Origin: JAJDYQ01 sp963662865
Lineage (GTDB): Bacteria; Pseudomonadota; Gammaproteobacteria; JAJDYQ01
Direction: 5' to 3'
Assembly (NCBI GenBank): GCA_963662865.1
Contig: OY759969.1
Location: 1,116,001 to 1,180,000, forward strand
Length of the DNA: 64,000 bases
Positions within the stretch are counted from its first letter, which is position 1. Each line of letters starts with the position of its first letter. The notes under the pieces were generated by a model. That model was given only the letters and a program-made list of their open reading frames with translations. It was not told the DNA's origin and did not search any database. Made by a program: the position numbers and the translations under genes. Shown here one piece after another: positions 21,601 to 25,984 of the stretch.

Positions 21601-23900
21601 TCCATCTCGGTGAAGGTCACGCCTGCCCTGCCCATCTCGTCGTCGGTAATGATCACATCCACAAAACCAAAGTCCCGTACACTAATCGGATAGCTGTCAT
21701 CGTTACCGTCGCCGCTGGTAATGCGATGGGTGATGGTCGCCAGGCGATTGGTGATCACGTCGACGCCGACCTGTCTGAAATTGGCAATGTCGTCGTTGAC
21801 GCCCATCACTGTTACTGTCTGTGCCGTGGCCCAGTTGGCCGGCGTGAACGTCAGGCCGGGCACACTCACGGTCACTGCACTTTCCGAACTGGAGGTCACC
21901 GTCATCTCCACGTCGCCGACCGGCTGTGTGTTTAACACCACGGTGTAGAGGTCCGTGCCGCCGGCCTCGCTGACCGTGGTGTCGTCATCCGTTTGGCTGA
22001 CGGTCACGCCCGCCATGTCGTCGTCGGACACCGTGACTTCCACTGTGCCGGTTACTCCGTTATAACCTCCGCCCGAGGCCGTGTGCGTCAGCGTCACTGT
22101 GTCGTCCGCTGCGTCGGCGTCCTGGGCCGCTGTCACTGTCACCGTCTGTGCCGTGGTCCAGTCGCCTACCGTGAACATCAGGCTGGTTTCGTCCGGCGTC
22201 AGGTCGGTGCCATGACCGCTGATCGCGAGCGTCACTGTGGCCATCGGCGCACTCGCCAGGCCCACTGTGTAGGTGACGCTGCTGCCTTCGTCCACCGTCG
22301 GCGATGTCGGAGTGAAAAACAGACCCGGCGGTGATTCGTTAATATTGAAATTCAAGGAACCCGTGCCGGTCGCGCCGCCGCCCAGGCCGGTGCCGGAATC
22401 ACCGTCCAGTGTGCCCAGGCCAATCTGCACCGACTCTGCGTCGTCGGTTGCGCTGTCGTTCGCCGCTCTCAGTATCAGCGTGGCGGACATCGGATCCGAG
22501 GCCGGCTCCGCACCCGTTCCCGCGCCGGTGAAGGTCACCATGGCGGTGCCGCTGTTCAGGCTGCGGTAGGTGACGCCGGTCGCCGACATGCCGGTCAGGG
22601 TGTAGTCCGTGCCCCGTGTCGCGGCGCCGCCCAGGGTCAGCGGTACCGGCAGCCTCTCGCCGTCCACCAGATTACGACCCAGGGTGATCGTTATCGTCTT
22701 GCTGCCCCCTTCATTTATATCGCCCGACTCGCCCGACAGGGTCACTGTGGTCGGTTCGTCGTCCAGAACGTTCACGGTGGCGCTGCCTGTGGCGACGAAT
22801 ATGTCGGTACGCCCCGCCACTGTCACGGTGACCGGGCCGTCCGGTTCATCCATACTGTCGCCCACGGTCGACACGGGGTGGGTAAAGCTGCCGGTGATCG
22901 GCACGGTCACCGTTTGGGTTCCCTCGCTGCCGGACATCACGAAGTCACTGCCCGGGGCGTCCACCACGAACAGGTCGATGGCCAGCGGTGCGCTGGGCGA
23001 GGGTGTTACGGTGATCGTGAAGCTGGCGTCGGTGCCCTCCGTCACCGACGCCGTGTCGGGGGCGATGGTGACGGTCGAAGTAGTTTGTGCCACCACAAAG
23101 ACCGGAGACAGGGCGAAGAGGCTGCGCTCGAGAGTCGCTGACAATACACCACCACTACCCAGGCCGCTACCCCGACGCCCTGTACGGACATTGCTTGAGC
23201 CAAGCTCCTCGCCGTCATCCCCGGTTCCATTATTATTGCTGCCTGTATAGGGGAAACAGCTAGGATTTTCTTCAACAAGAAAAAAACCCTGACAATCTCC
23301 TGAAAAAAAATCAGGGTCGACAGGAGGGATCTCGAAAGATACTCCACTCTCATCTCGATCTTCCCTAGTACCGGTATCCCACGTTCCGTCGTAAAAATCG
23401 CCGTAATTGTCGGCGACCCTGGGACCGTTCAGCCAGTAGATGGGCACGCCGGTACCGGTGGTCATGGTATTGTCGCGGGCGTCCACTGCGGCGGTCGAAC
23501 CAAGCACGCGGAACGCCGAACTGTAGGGCCGGATGGCCGCGTGGCCTTCGGAGGCGAAAGTCTGCACGAAGTTGTTGTAGGTCTCGATGTTCGTTGACGT
23601 TGCGGGTACTTGAGCGCTTGAGATGAACAGCAGCCGGAAGCTTCCTCCGGCGTTGATGGCCGAGGGTTTCAGCGCCCAGTCCTGGGGGACGGTGTAGGAA
23701 CCGTTGGTATTGACCGACGGCCCAGTCTGGGCGAAGGCCGGGGTGGCAAGGCCGACGAGCAACGGCAGCAACGGCAGGGCCGACAGAAGATTCGGCAGCC
23801 GTCCACGGCACCGACGGCGGGTGATCGCATGCATGCCGGCGATAATGCGGCCGGCGCGTGTTATGAGTTGTCCGGCATATGCCAAAGCTTTCGCCACCAT
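693..23900 (-). CDS. Giant Calx-beta repeat protein with autotransporter-type C-terminal beta-barrel
   Basis: A single uninterrupted frame of 7735 codons. The ATG at 23900 is chosen because GGGAG lies six bases upstream; an in-frame TTG at 23912 is four codons further out. The first ~57 residues are a long signal peptide: a 22-residue extension, an arginine-rich stretch, a hydrophobic core and an AFA cleavage site before QTG. About 170 residues of unique domain follow, rich in aromatic residues. By hand count there are about sixty ~110-residue beta-sandwich repeats: roughly 33 with an FT..NW..AQTVTVTG motif, 11 Calx-beta type with SGYTVGT, 10 of the VTLAG..GTDYT type and a few others. Acidic turns such as VTDDD close most repeats. 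The last ~330 residues form an amphipathic barrel ending in KLSW, as expected for type V secretion. Likely a surface adhesin or matrix protein; acidic repeats suggest calcium binding (inference). GC content is higher than in the flanks. Confidence 0.9.
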   Translation of the reverse strand: MVAKALAYAGQLITRAGRIIAGMHAITRRRCRGRLPNLLSALPLLPLLVGLATPAFAQTGPSVNTNGSYTVPQDWALKPSAINAGGSFRLLFISSAQVPATSTNIETYNNFVQTFASEGHAAIRPYSSAFRVLGSTAAVDARDNTMTTGTGVPIYWLNGPRVADNYGDFYDGTWDTGTREDRDESGVSFEIPPVDPDFFSGDCQGFFLVEENPSCFPYTGSNNNGTGDDGEELGSSNVRTGRRGSGLGSGGVLSATLERSLFALSPVFVVAQTTSTVTIAPDTASVTEGTDASFTITVTPSPSAPLAIDLFVVDAPGSDFVMSGSEGTQTVTVPITGSFTHPVSTVGDSMDEPDGPVTVTVAGRTDIFVATGSATVNVLDDEPTTVTLSGESGDINEGGSKTITITLGRNLVDGERLPVPLTLGGAATRGTDYTLTGMSATGVTYRSLNSGTAMVTFTGAGTGAEPASDPMSATLILRAANDSATDDAESVQIGLGTLDGDSGTGLGGGATGTGSLNFNINESPPGLFFTPTSPTVDEGSSVTYTVGLASAPMATVTLAISGHGTDLTPDETSLMFTVGDWTTAQTVTVTAAQDADAADDTVTLTHTASGGGYNGVTGTVEVTVSDDDMAGVTVSQTDDDTTVSEAGGTDLYTVVLNTQPVGDVEMTVTSSSESAVTVSVPGLTFTPANWATAQTVTVMGVNDDIANFRQVGVDVITNRLATITHRITSGDGNDDSYPISVRDFGFVDVIITDDEMGRAGVTFTEMEGGTTVGEAGGTATYTVVLNTQPPPNTGMEGFTRLTNDVVIRPTSGAPTDATVSPSALTFTNANWDTQQTITVTGVNNAVDAANQEVTITHDSASANVIYNELDPDPVTATVIDDEPTTVTLAGPAGDIMEGGTKAITVTLGRTLAAGEALPVPLTFGGAATPGTDYTVTGAAASGVAYTGLDSATGTVTFTGPSATTATLTLTATAGDGAEAIETVNIDLGTLSASSGTGLGGGATGTDNLDSFNIISLGVTVSGAGGVTVEESAMATYTVVLNTRPAGNVEITVASDATSAVTVSAASASLIFTMTNWDTAQTVTVTGVNDNVNGDRTATISHTIASGNGDSASYPDDLEIASVVVTVIDDDLPEVSFAVASFATNEGSGTYNVVVDLSPAPITNTTINYTVSSAGTAISGTDYTALSGMVMASATASSVNISVAVTDDSVDETNETIILTLAAGSGYTVGTISDHTLTIIDNDTRGLTFNPAMLTVEEGESGTYTAALASAPIGEVTVTISGHGGSTNLTLDTDSLIFTSDNWATAQTVTVTSAQDNNTDDDTVTLTHDASGADYGAITADLDVMITDEGEPVVSFATATGAANEDAGTYNVVVNLNPVPAVDTTITYTVAGTSTATIDDDYNRLSGMVVASANAPSVNIQVAITDDSVNEVNETIILFLSTGSGYTVGTDRVHTLTITDDDLPVASFAAGTSDADEDAGTHNVVVNLNPVPAVDTTITYTVAGTSTATIGDDYNRLSGMVLVSANAPSANIQVAITDDSADEVSETIILFLSAGSGYTVGTDRVHTLTITDNDTAGVTITETNGTTTVAETGDSVDTYGVVLNTQPTNSVEITATSDTTNAATVSPTTLTFAMTNWNMAQTFTVTGVDNNLDDAMNQRTATISHAAESTDTNYDSSLDIGDVEVTVTDDDVPVLTISAAGDVTSVAEGSPITIIVTSDIPVGNPIDIGDPGTPDGGSAIIPATVFTVGETTLNHQVTFDENDDDDPPGRTIVRSIEAGSGYTLGDPSSLTLAVTDDDPTTVTLAGAEGDIAEGDSKEITITLGRGLVNGEMLPVPLTFMGEATPGTDYTVTGTTAAGVGYEGPDSDGNGTVTFTGPASGTTATVATLTLSATRDSLAETGGETVDIDLGTLSTSSGTNLEGGASGTDNLADFDIISPGVTVSETEITIREGEEGAYTVVLDTQPAGSVEITVTSGTTSAATVSASLEFTASNWNTVQTVTVAGVNDNIGGDRMATISHSIGSGDGDGEGYPDDGSLVIATVDVTVTDDDTRGLVFNSAAVTVDEGDSGTYTMTLANMPTGDVTVAISSHSGSDLTPNPTSLMFTMGNWSTAQTVTVTASQDGDTDNDMVTLTHTASGGGYDTITGAVIVTITDDDLPIASFATLTSMTSEGSGTHNVRINLNPVPLSNITISYTVTDTSATSGDDYNALSGTILALANASVIDIPVTIINDSAQEGSELLRLTLTAGSDYGLRTGTTHDLTIRDDDLPVVSFAAGSSMPNEGSGTHNIEVNLNPVPASDTTITYTVTDLIATVDDDYMAPSGSVFVTADTPSVNIPVTIIDDSGLESNELFRLTLIDGSGYTLGTQSTHDVVIVDNDLPLASFVVNTSMTNEGSGTHNIMVNLSLVQTTDTTITYTVAEGVSIVEATPDTDYTALTGMVVVPAGMTRADISVVITEDNTDERDETISLTLAGLSGVYGTASPSIHQLTLIDDDATTVTLAGAADDIAEGDTKEITVTLSRRLFGGEVLPVPLTFAGTASLGTDYTLTGTAAGGVMYTIPDSGSAGTVTFTGLSGIAPAIPTATLTLTAINGGTTVDIGLGTLDDTSGTGLGGGASGTDNLGAFNIISPGVTISERAITITEGDEGGYPVVLATQPGAAVTITPASSASATATVSPALTFTSANWDTAQTITVAGEDNEADAANQAVTITHAATSTDTDYNLTPAPVTATVIDDDPTVVTLARSIDSTGAVGEGGTVGFTITLSRRLTGSEIIDVPLSISGTNVTTDDWSLALNSSFSNTGVTLSSQATATPRVRFTGSRIASRIVRMQLTAATDGIAEGGGEGSETYTIALGPNDATANGFDLATLGTNVGGGADPDSSANTFNVQVNDPPPAGVTISETAITIDEGGEGTYTVVLDTQPAGTVEITVESDTTSAATVGTSSASLTFTMSNWDMAQTVTVMGVEDNAENERTATISHSIASGDGDSADYPDGLPIADVDVTVSNNDLPMVNFAAATSMANEGSGTHSIMVNLSSAQSSDTTINYTVANTSTATADADYTELSGTVVVSASETSANIPVVITNDRVDEANETVVLTLAAGSDYRVGTTASAHTLTITDNDTAGVTVSETGGGTTVAEAGGTDNYGIMLSTQPSGSVTITAESDTTSAATVTPATLTFTTANWNAAQTFTVTGIDNNRDDAMNRRIATISHAAASTTDTNYVSGLDIDDVEVTVTDEDVPELTVSVQGGHTTIVEGGQRTIVVTSNIPIDGSVGFGAPITPNNGNIISISSVLTTGETPTRTFGVGFDRSNENDVDDPPGGRTATTGINAGTGYTLGDPSTVTFTVIDDDPTTVTLAGAAGDILAGDDKQITVTLGRGLVNGEILPVPLTFGGSATPGTDYTVTGAAAAGITYSGLDSASAMVTFTGPASGTTATTATLTLSAAANADGTVDIDLGTLDTDSGTGLDGGADGTDNLADFDIFTPGVTVSETQGGTTVAEASGTDNYGIRLDSPPTGSVTITATSNTTSAATVTPETLTFTTANWNAAQTFTVTGMDNNRDDAMNRRMATISHAASSTTDTDYVSGLAIDDVEVTVTDDDVPVVTVSVRDGHTTLVERGAQRTIVVTSDIPIDGSDQVVFSVINPNNGGVVFRSDTLIGETPMNTFTVFLNNNDIDDPPGRTGTTGIRAGTGYTRGDPSTVTFRVIDDDPTTVTLEGTAGNINEGASADITVTLGRELVMGEVLPVPLTLGGTATRGTDYTLTGTPANNIAYNIPDTGNVGTVTFTGPAPTTATLTLAVEIDTTSDASETIDIGLGTLDDTSGTGLEGGAAGTDSLTEFTIMEQPTIALPSTLTVEEGASASYPVVLATAPTVSTTIAVTGHTGTDLTLDTASLVFTTGNWDTAQMVTVTAGEDADDATDMVTLTHTATGGNYDALTAVIRVSITDPDMAGVTITETAITIDEGDEGMYTVVLDTQPAGSVEITVASDTTSAATVGTSSASLTFTMSNWNTAQTVTVTGVNDNVVGDRTATISHTIASGAGDNASYPDGLDINTVDVIVTNDDVPVASFAVSTSSAGEDAGTHNVVVNLSPAPAAATTITYTVAGTSTATIGDDYNRLSGMVVVSESGTSANIPVTIIDDSADEAGETVILFLSAGSGYTVGTDDVHTLTITDNDTAGVTISETSITIDEGDEGTYTVVLDTQPASSVEITVASDTTSAVTVDTRSASLTFTMSNWNTAQTVTVTGVNDNVVGDRTATISHTIASGDGDNASYPDGLDINTVDVIVTNDDVPVASFAVSTSSAGEDAGTHNVVVNLSPAPAAATTITYTVAGTSTATIGDDYNRLSGMVVVSESGTSANIPVTIIDDSADEAGETVILFLSAGSGYTVGTDDVHTLTITDDDTAGVTISETSITIDEGDEGTYTVVLDTQPASSVEITVASDTTSAVTVGTSSASLTFTMSNWNAAQTVTVTGVNDNVVVGRTATISHTIASSAGDNASYPDGLDINTVDVTVTDDDTAGVTVTETEGDTTVVEAGGTDIYEVVLDTQPTADVSVTPAPGAGATVNPMALTFTSANWNMVQTITVTGVNNAIDAADQEVTITHTASSSDLIYNVIVPAPVTATVTDDDATEVTLAGPAGDIEEAGTKIITITLSRGLFDGEVLPVPLTFAGAATLGTDYTLASTAATGVMYTIPNSGSTGTVTFTGPSATVATLTLTATPDSEVEGAEAIIIGLGPLGDSSGTGLSGGASGTDNLDDFNIQGLPTIDITGGTAVTEGSSVTFTVTASRAPSADLSINLSIADAAAGDFLASGDEGNRMVALAGGNTEVTVEIATQADTTDEASGMVTVTVATGTGYIPGTPPLATVRVNDDDVTTVTLAGTAGNINEGVTRNITVTLDRALAAGESLAVPLTLGGTATRGTDYTLTGIAASGIAYTIPDSGLVGTVTFTGPASAVATLALVVQTDTVSDANETISIALGTLNSSSGSGLGGGATGTGSLADFTIMEDPTIALPLTLAVDEGDSANYPVVLANAPTGGNVTVTVTGHSGTDLTLNTASLEFTAANWNTVQTVTVMAAADDDAVNDTATLTHTASGGSNYDGLTAELTVNTADADTAELSFVDVPVTVAEGGTAEYSVELSAEPTAAVTVAVSGQGGSTDLTLNTASLTFTVGNWDTAQVLTVTAAEDDDGIDDRVTLMHMASGATEYGAVTDDVVVTINDDDMVGVTITETEGTTTVAEAGGTDNYGMMLDTQPSDSVMITATSDATSAATVTPTTLTFTTANWNTVQTFTVTGIDNNRDDAMNRRIATISHEAASTDTNYDDSNLDIDDVEATVTDEDVPELTVSVQGGHTTIDEGGDPRTIVVASDISIDGDVFVGSGIVFDNGGLTQDSNDRIMGENPTLMFTVSYDDNDIDDPPGRTATTGINAGTGFTLGDPSTVTFRVIDDDPTTVTLAGAAGDIANGDDKQITITLGRGLVNGEILPVPLTFGGSATPGTDYTVTGAAATGITYTGLDGAVGTVTFTGPTSGTTATTATLTLSAVNAGVTVDIDLGTLDTDSGTGLGGGAAGTDNLADFDIVSSGVTVSETAITIAEGDEGTYTVVLSTQPAGNVEITVASDTTSAVTVGTSSASLTFTMSNWDTAQTVTVTGVNDNLVSERTADISHRIASGDGDGASYPDGLVIAAVEVTVTDNDTPPGLTFEGAPVTVAEGGTAEYAVELATQPTGPVTVTISGHSGTDLTLNTASLEFTTDNWDTAQTVTVTAAADDTDTADDTVTLTHTASGADYGAVTGNVVVTITDDDLPVASFAAGTSSAAEGAGTHNVVVSLSSVRTAATTITYTVAGTSTATIGDDYTRLSGTVVVPADRLSANIPVTITDDSLQEASETVVLFLGTGSGYTVGTDRVHTLTITDDDLPVASFAAGTSSAGEDAGTHNVVVNLSPAPTAATTITYTVAGTSTATMDTDYTMLSGMVVVPASLSSVNIPVTIDDDDVDEANETVILFLSAGSGYTVGTDDVHTLTITDNDTRGLTFNPETLTVDEGGSEGYTVILTSEPTMEVTVAINDPDGLTRLPASLTFTSTNWATVQTVTVTAEQDDDTINDMASLTHTVSGTTGYSTVTGTVAVTVNDDDDADLEFTDAPVTVNEGGNAEYAVELATEPTGEVTVTISVASDTDLMLNPNRLTFTSVNWDTAQTVMVTANPDADAADDTVTLLHTASGATEYGLVTGNVEVTISDDDDAGLMFVNTPVTVDEGASAEYTVELATEPTGDVTVDVSGHSGSDLMPAPTSLTFTAVNWETAQAVTVTAGQDSDTDNDMVTLTHRASGATEYAGIDGDVAVTITDDDVASVVVSPTDVTVGEAGGTATYTVVLDTPPISDVVIMVASDMEDVATVSVTGVTFTTTNWNRAQTVTVTGVNDGIDNAIDRTASISHRITTGAGGDYPTNLAIDPVRVTAEDDDIAGVSVSEEAVTVAEAGGRATYTVVLDTEPTAEVTLTAISQGTFTATVNPPSEITFTQSNWGTAQTLTVMGVNDDIDNPGGVRAVSINHGIRGGYPNSVEVASVRVAVMDDEPDAGLEFSRDGLSIDEGGAGLGYEVALTTEPTGDVTVTLTGAPAAVTLSANSLMFTAGNWSMVQTVTVTAEEDTNTTDESAMLVHTASGGGYDGVTGEVAVEVTDDDRDAGVSIGQAELTVTEGEMEDYRVVLDAPPDSDVEITVSSSGAAASVNPPILTFTASNWSTEQTVTVTGADDDIDNAADRTANLSHAITTGDGGGYTTALEIEDVTVTVADDDEAGLMFTSERLSVIEGGAGQGYRMALTSEPTGEVTVTITGNPVDVRDVTLSTASLMFTAGNWNMVQTVTVTAGEDANTADESATLTHTASGGGYDEVTGEIAVEVTDDDRDAGVSIGQAELTVTEGEMEDYRVILDAQPDSDVEITVSSSGAAASVNPPILTFTASNWSMEQTVTVTGADDDIDNAADRTANLSHAITTVAGGGYTTALEIEDVTVTVADDDEAGLMFTSERLSVIEGETGRGYRMALTSEPTGEVTVTITGNPGDVTLSTASLMFTAGNWDTAQTVTVTAGEDSDMTDEDVALTHTASGGGYDGVSGTLTVEVSDDDRGAGVTVSESSLTIGETGTGTYTIRLNSQPEVAVLITVTPETPRVVEVNKAGGMAGSSQFLTFTPMDWGIAQEVTVTGVDDDIDNPGRRRVSIRHAIAPDGGDGAGYPNDGTLEIGAVLVTVTDDEGRALSAGTPEMQLAQEVWLPRFGLTAIEHMLGGLDYRFSVADRPPPGLSGNLNGLPAGRGLNGVGTGGVRGLAGVDGFGNGNTGGGDGLGAGSVDRLFNLSQTLSLRDMLRGSRFVHRDKAGISVWGQASYSRYEDARAGVSMDGEVTTGILGVDRDNGRTLLGLALSYSDGDGDWSGEQEKGELSSTLTSLLPYIRYDVTERLQVWGALSYGRGELEQTSASVNSKHDLEQVSASMGLRGTLLERPVEEGGLKLALTSEATLARIESDDDGGVRGAETGTRRFRLGLEWSWQLPQSDGGRLIPELELGMRYDGGDTSDGLGVELGGGISWELPSTGLTLDVRGRRLLDHENAERHEWGVSGSLRYDLRPGSAYGPSLSLSQEYGNASASGGLDRLLSGSLSDALEEDSSQPGSPSRRWSLEGEWGLSLDSGATGVPYAGLSSSGANRDLTLGWRLLSVPGGELNTELDVKAIRREDGQGEANHGVGAELKLSW
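2590..3930 (-). repeat. 666-bp tandem duplication inside the giant gene
   Basis: The sequence from 2831 onward recurs from 3497 with only scattered differences, a 666-bp (222-residue) period that keeps the frame. Each unit holds two beta-sandwich repeats. A third, more diverged unit appears to continue towards 4130. The near-identity at synonymous sites indicates recent duplication or gene conversion. Outer boundaries are approximate. Confidence 0.8.
10377..12050 (-). repeat. 681-bp tandem array inside the giant gene, about 2.5 copies
   Basis: Matching text starts near 10377, 11058 and 11739, an exact 681-bp (227-residue) period. Units one and two are almost identical base for base; the third is cut short after about 310 bp, where a different repeat begins. 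Each full unit is one FT..NW type repeat plus one Calx-beta repeat. This is the youngest duplication I see in the gene. It would be hard to assemble from short reads, so copy number in the real genome could differ. Confidence 0.85.
19201..19872 (-). repeat. 336-bp tandem duplication inside the giant gene
   Basis: Two consecutive Calx-beta units of 112 residues, starting at 19201 and 19537, agree through most of their length, including the segments for SGYTVGTDRVHTLTI and the TITYTVAGTSTATI strand. It shows that single repeats, as well as two-repeat blocks, have been copied. The end is approximate. Confidence 0.7.
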
Positions 23901-23962
23901 TAAAACTCCCAATGTTGTTACTTCTTCTGTGCCTTATGGCTTACCAAGTTCTCTGGACGAGC

Positions 23963-23976
23963 ATTATCCTGATAAT
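23963..23976. promoter_or_regulatory. 14-bp palindrome at the putative start of transcription of the giant gene
   Basis: ATTATCCTGATAAT is a perfect inverted repeat (ATTATC, two-base centre, GATAAT). It lies immediately downstream of the candidate -10 element, about where transcription should begin, so it is placed like an operator. The cognate regulator is unknown. Confidence 0.35.
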
Positions 23977-23982
23977 TAATCC

Positions 23983-24013
23983 AGTATAGCGCAGATGATT
24001 GTGTCTGTGTCAA
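23983..24013 (-). promoter_or_regulatory. Candidate sigma-70 promoter for the giant gene
   Basis: On the minus strand a perfect TTGACA (24013-24008) is followed after 19 bp by TATACT (23988-23983). The spacer is two bases longer than optimal. The start codon is about 75 bases beyond the expected transcription start. No other strong promoter is seen between aceA and the gene. Confidence 0.5.
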
Positions 24014-24060
24014 CGAAAATTTCAAGGGACACTCATGAGCGCACACCGGGCACAGTCAGA

Positions 24061-24178
24061 ATGACCTCAAAATGCTTATTTACTTTGGTATTTTCTGGTA
24101 TTACTCTGGAGGTAACTGCGCTTTTCCGGCCATTTTTGACTTGTTTGGCACTCGTTTGAGCGAATTTCAACTGCCTGC
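24061..24178 (+). repeat. Intergenic repeat, copy 1
   Basis: This segment downstream of aceA shares ATGACCTCAAAATGC, TAACTGCGCTTTT, GCACTCG-type and GAGC.AATTT.AAC blocks, in the same order and strand, with 28089-28184. This copy carries about 22 extra bases in the middle. The first and second blocks are partly complementary, so the unit can form an imperfect hairpin. It contains no gene. Confidence 0.75.
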
Positions 24179-24191
24179 TGAAAATCCGGGT

Positions 24192-25529
24192 TTATGCCAT
24201 CTTTTCAGCCTGCCTGGCATTGCCAAACTGCTGTTCTTCGGTGGAACCTGTCAAGGCGGTAATGGATGAGGAGCCGCCCTGGATGACTGTTGTTACGTCG
24301 TCAAAGTATCCCGCGCCGACTTCCTGCTGATGGGAGACAAAGGTGTAACCCTGTTCACGGGCGGTGAATTCGGGTTCCTGAACCATTTCAGTATAGTGCT
24401 GCATGCCTTCGCCTCGGGCGTAGGCGTGTGCAAACCGAAAGGTGTTGTACCAGTTGATATGGATGCCCGCCAGGGTGATGAATTGGTATTTGTAACCCAG
24501 GGCGGACAGGTCTTCCTGAAAGGTGGCAATGCTGGCTTCGGACAGGTTGGCTTTCCAGTTAAAGGAGGGCGAGCAGTTGTAGGCCAGCAGTTGTCCCGGA
24601 TTTGCGGCTTGTACGGCCTGGGCGAACTCACGTGCAAAACCGATGTCCGGCTTGCCTGTTTCGCACCAGACCAGGTCGGCATACGGCGCATACGCTACGC
24701 CGCGGCTGATGGATTGTTCCAGGCCGTTGTTGACGCGATAGAAACCTTCGGCGGTACGCTCGCCGGTCAGGAATGGTTTGTCGTTGTCGTCTATGTCCGA
24801 GGTCAGCAGGTTGGCCGCTTCCGCATCCGTGCGGGCCAGAATGATTGTCGGTACGCCCATGATGTCTGCGGCAAAACGTGCCGAGATCAGTTTCTGGACG
24901 GCTTCGGAGGTTGGAACCAGGACCTTGCCACCCATGTGTCCGCATTTCTTGGCGGCGGCTAACTGGTCTTCAAAATGGACGGCGGCGGCACCGTTGGTTA
25001 TCATGTTTTTCATCAGTTCGAAGGCGTTAAGTACACCGCCAAAACCTGCCTCCGCATCGGCCACAATGGGCAGAAAGTAGTCAATATAACCCGGGTCACC
25101 CGGGCTGATGCCCCGGCTCCACTGGATTTCGTCGGCACGCTTGAAGGTGTTGTTGATGCGACGAACCATGGCGGGTACGGAGTCGTAGGCGTACAGTGAT
25201 TGGTCCGGGTACATTGTTTCAGATGTATTGCCGTCAGCGGCAACCTGCCAGCCGGACAGATAAACCGCTTCCAGGCCGGCCTTGGCCTGCTGCATGGCCT
25301 GACCGGCGCTGATTGCACCGAATGCGTTGACGTAACCTTTGCCGGCGTCGCCGCTAACCAGTCTCCAGAGTTTTTCTGCGCCGTGTCTGGCGATCGTGTT
25401 CTCAGGTTGAAGGGAACCGCGCAGGCGCACAACGTCTGCGGCGTTGTAGCTGCGTTTGACGTTTGTCCACCGGGGGTTGGTGTCCCAGTCTCGCTGTAAT
25501 TCATCAATCTGTTGCTGGCGTGTTTTCAT
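24192..25529 (-). CDS. aceA: Isocitrate lyase
   Basis: A 445-residue protein of the bacterial isocitrate lyase family, usual length for the shorter proteobacterial form. It cleaves isocitrate to glyoxylate and succinate, the entry step of the glyoxylate shunt, in the cytoplasm. The active-site signature KKCGHMGGK is present with its catalytic cysteine, as are the substrate/Mg motifs SGWQVAADGN, PIVADAEAGFGG, ILARTDAEAANL and the C-terminal YNCSPSFNWK. The start has GGAG eight bases upstream. It is transcribed away from oadG-oadA-oadB and malic enzyme, so the region brings together enzymes acting on C4 acids. No malate synthase is seen in the window. Confidence 0.97.
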   Translation of the reverse strand: MKTRQQQIDELQRDWDTNPRWTNVKRSYNAADVVRLRGSLQPENTIARHGAEKLWRLVSGDAGKGYVNAFGAISAGQAMQQAKAGLEAVYLSGWQVAADGNTSETMYPDQSLYAYDSVPAMVRRINNTFKRADEIQWSRGISPGDPGYIDYFLPIVADAEAGFGGVLNAFELMKNMITNGAAAVHFEDQLAAAKKCGHMGGKVLVPTSEAVQKLISARFAADIMGVPTIILARTDAEAANLLTSDIDDNDKPFLTGERTAEGFYRVNNGLEQSISRGVAYAPYADLVWCETGKPDIGFAREFAQAVQAANPGQLLAYNCSPSFNWKANLSEASIATFQEDLSALGYKYQFITLAGIHINWYNTFRFAHAYARGEGMQHYTEMVQEPEFTAREQGYTFVSHQQEVGAGYFDDVTTVIQGGSSSITALTGSTEEQQFGNARQAEKMA

Positions 25530-25984
25530 ATCAATGTCTCCGTTACGTTTCGTGGTCAGGAAAGCTCTGAATGCGTCGTACGCAAAAACGGTTGAGGGGG
25601 CGTCGTCGGACCTGTTCCGTTTATTGTCAAGCCGGTTTGCAAAGCATAGGGGTGCGTGAAGTATTAATAAAGTTTCATATTTTAATTGTCTGAATTGCGT
25701 GAGTTAATACTGGGGTTTGTGCCATTCGATGCCGGCTTTGCCATACGCCGGTCTCTGCACAAGGTGGACACTGCCGACAAGAATTTTTAATGGGCATATA
25801 AGTCTTGTGTTGGTTGATGAGGGCCGGTTTGCGCTTTGATTATCATACGGTTAGCGTTGTTTGGCTATAAATGGCATTGAGATTGGTCCCTGCGGGCAAT
25901 AATGTTTATTCGATAAATTAATTATGAAATGTTTCTGGTTTAACGCACAATCGCCTCCCCATTATGAGGAGTGAAGGAGGTGCC
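25530..25984. other. Divergent 455-bp intergenic region between aceA and oadG
   Basis: No gene is supported here. It should carry the promoters for both divergent units. It is AT-rich around 25660-25700 and 25900-25935. A TATAAA-like hexamer near 25872 could serve oadG but has no good -35 partner at normal spacing. No riboswitch or tRNA is recognisable. Confidence 0.5.
25664..25692 (-). promoter_or_regulatory. Weak candidate promoter for aceA
   Basis: On the minus strand CAGACA (25692-25687) and TATTAA (25669-25664) are separated by exactly 17 bp, each matching four of six consensus bases. It lies about 135 bp upstream of the aceA start. Position and spacing are reasonable, hexamers are weak. 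Confidence 0.3.

Noticed and set aside
693..23900. Regular DNA repeats that might suggest a CRISPR array
   Set aside because: The repeats are coding, 300-700 bp in period and in frame; there are no short direct repeats with unique spacers and no cas genes.
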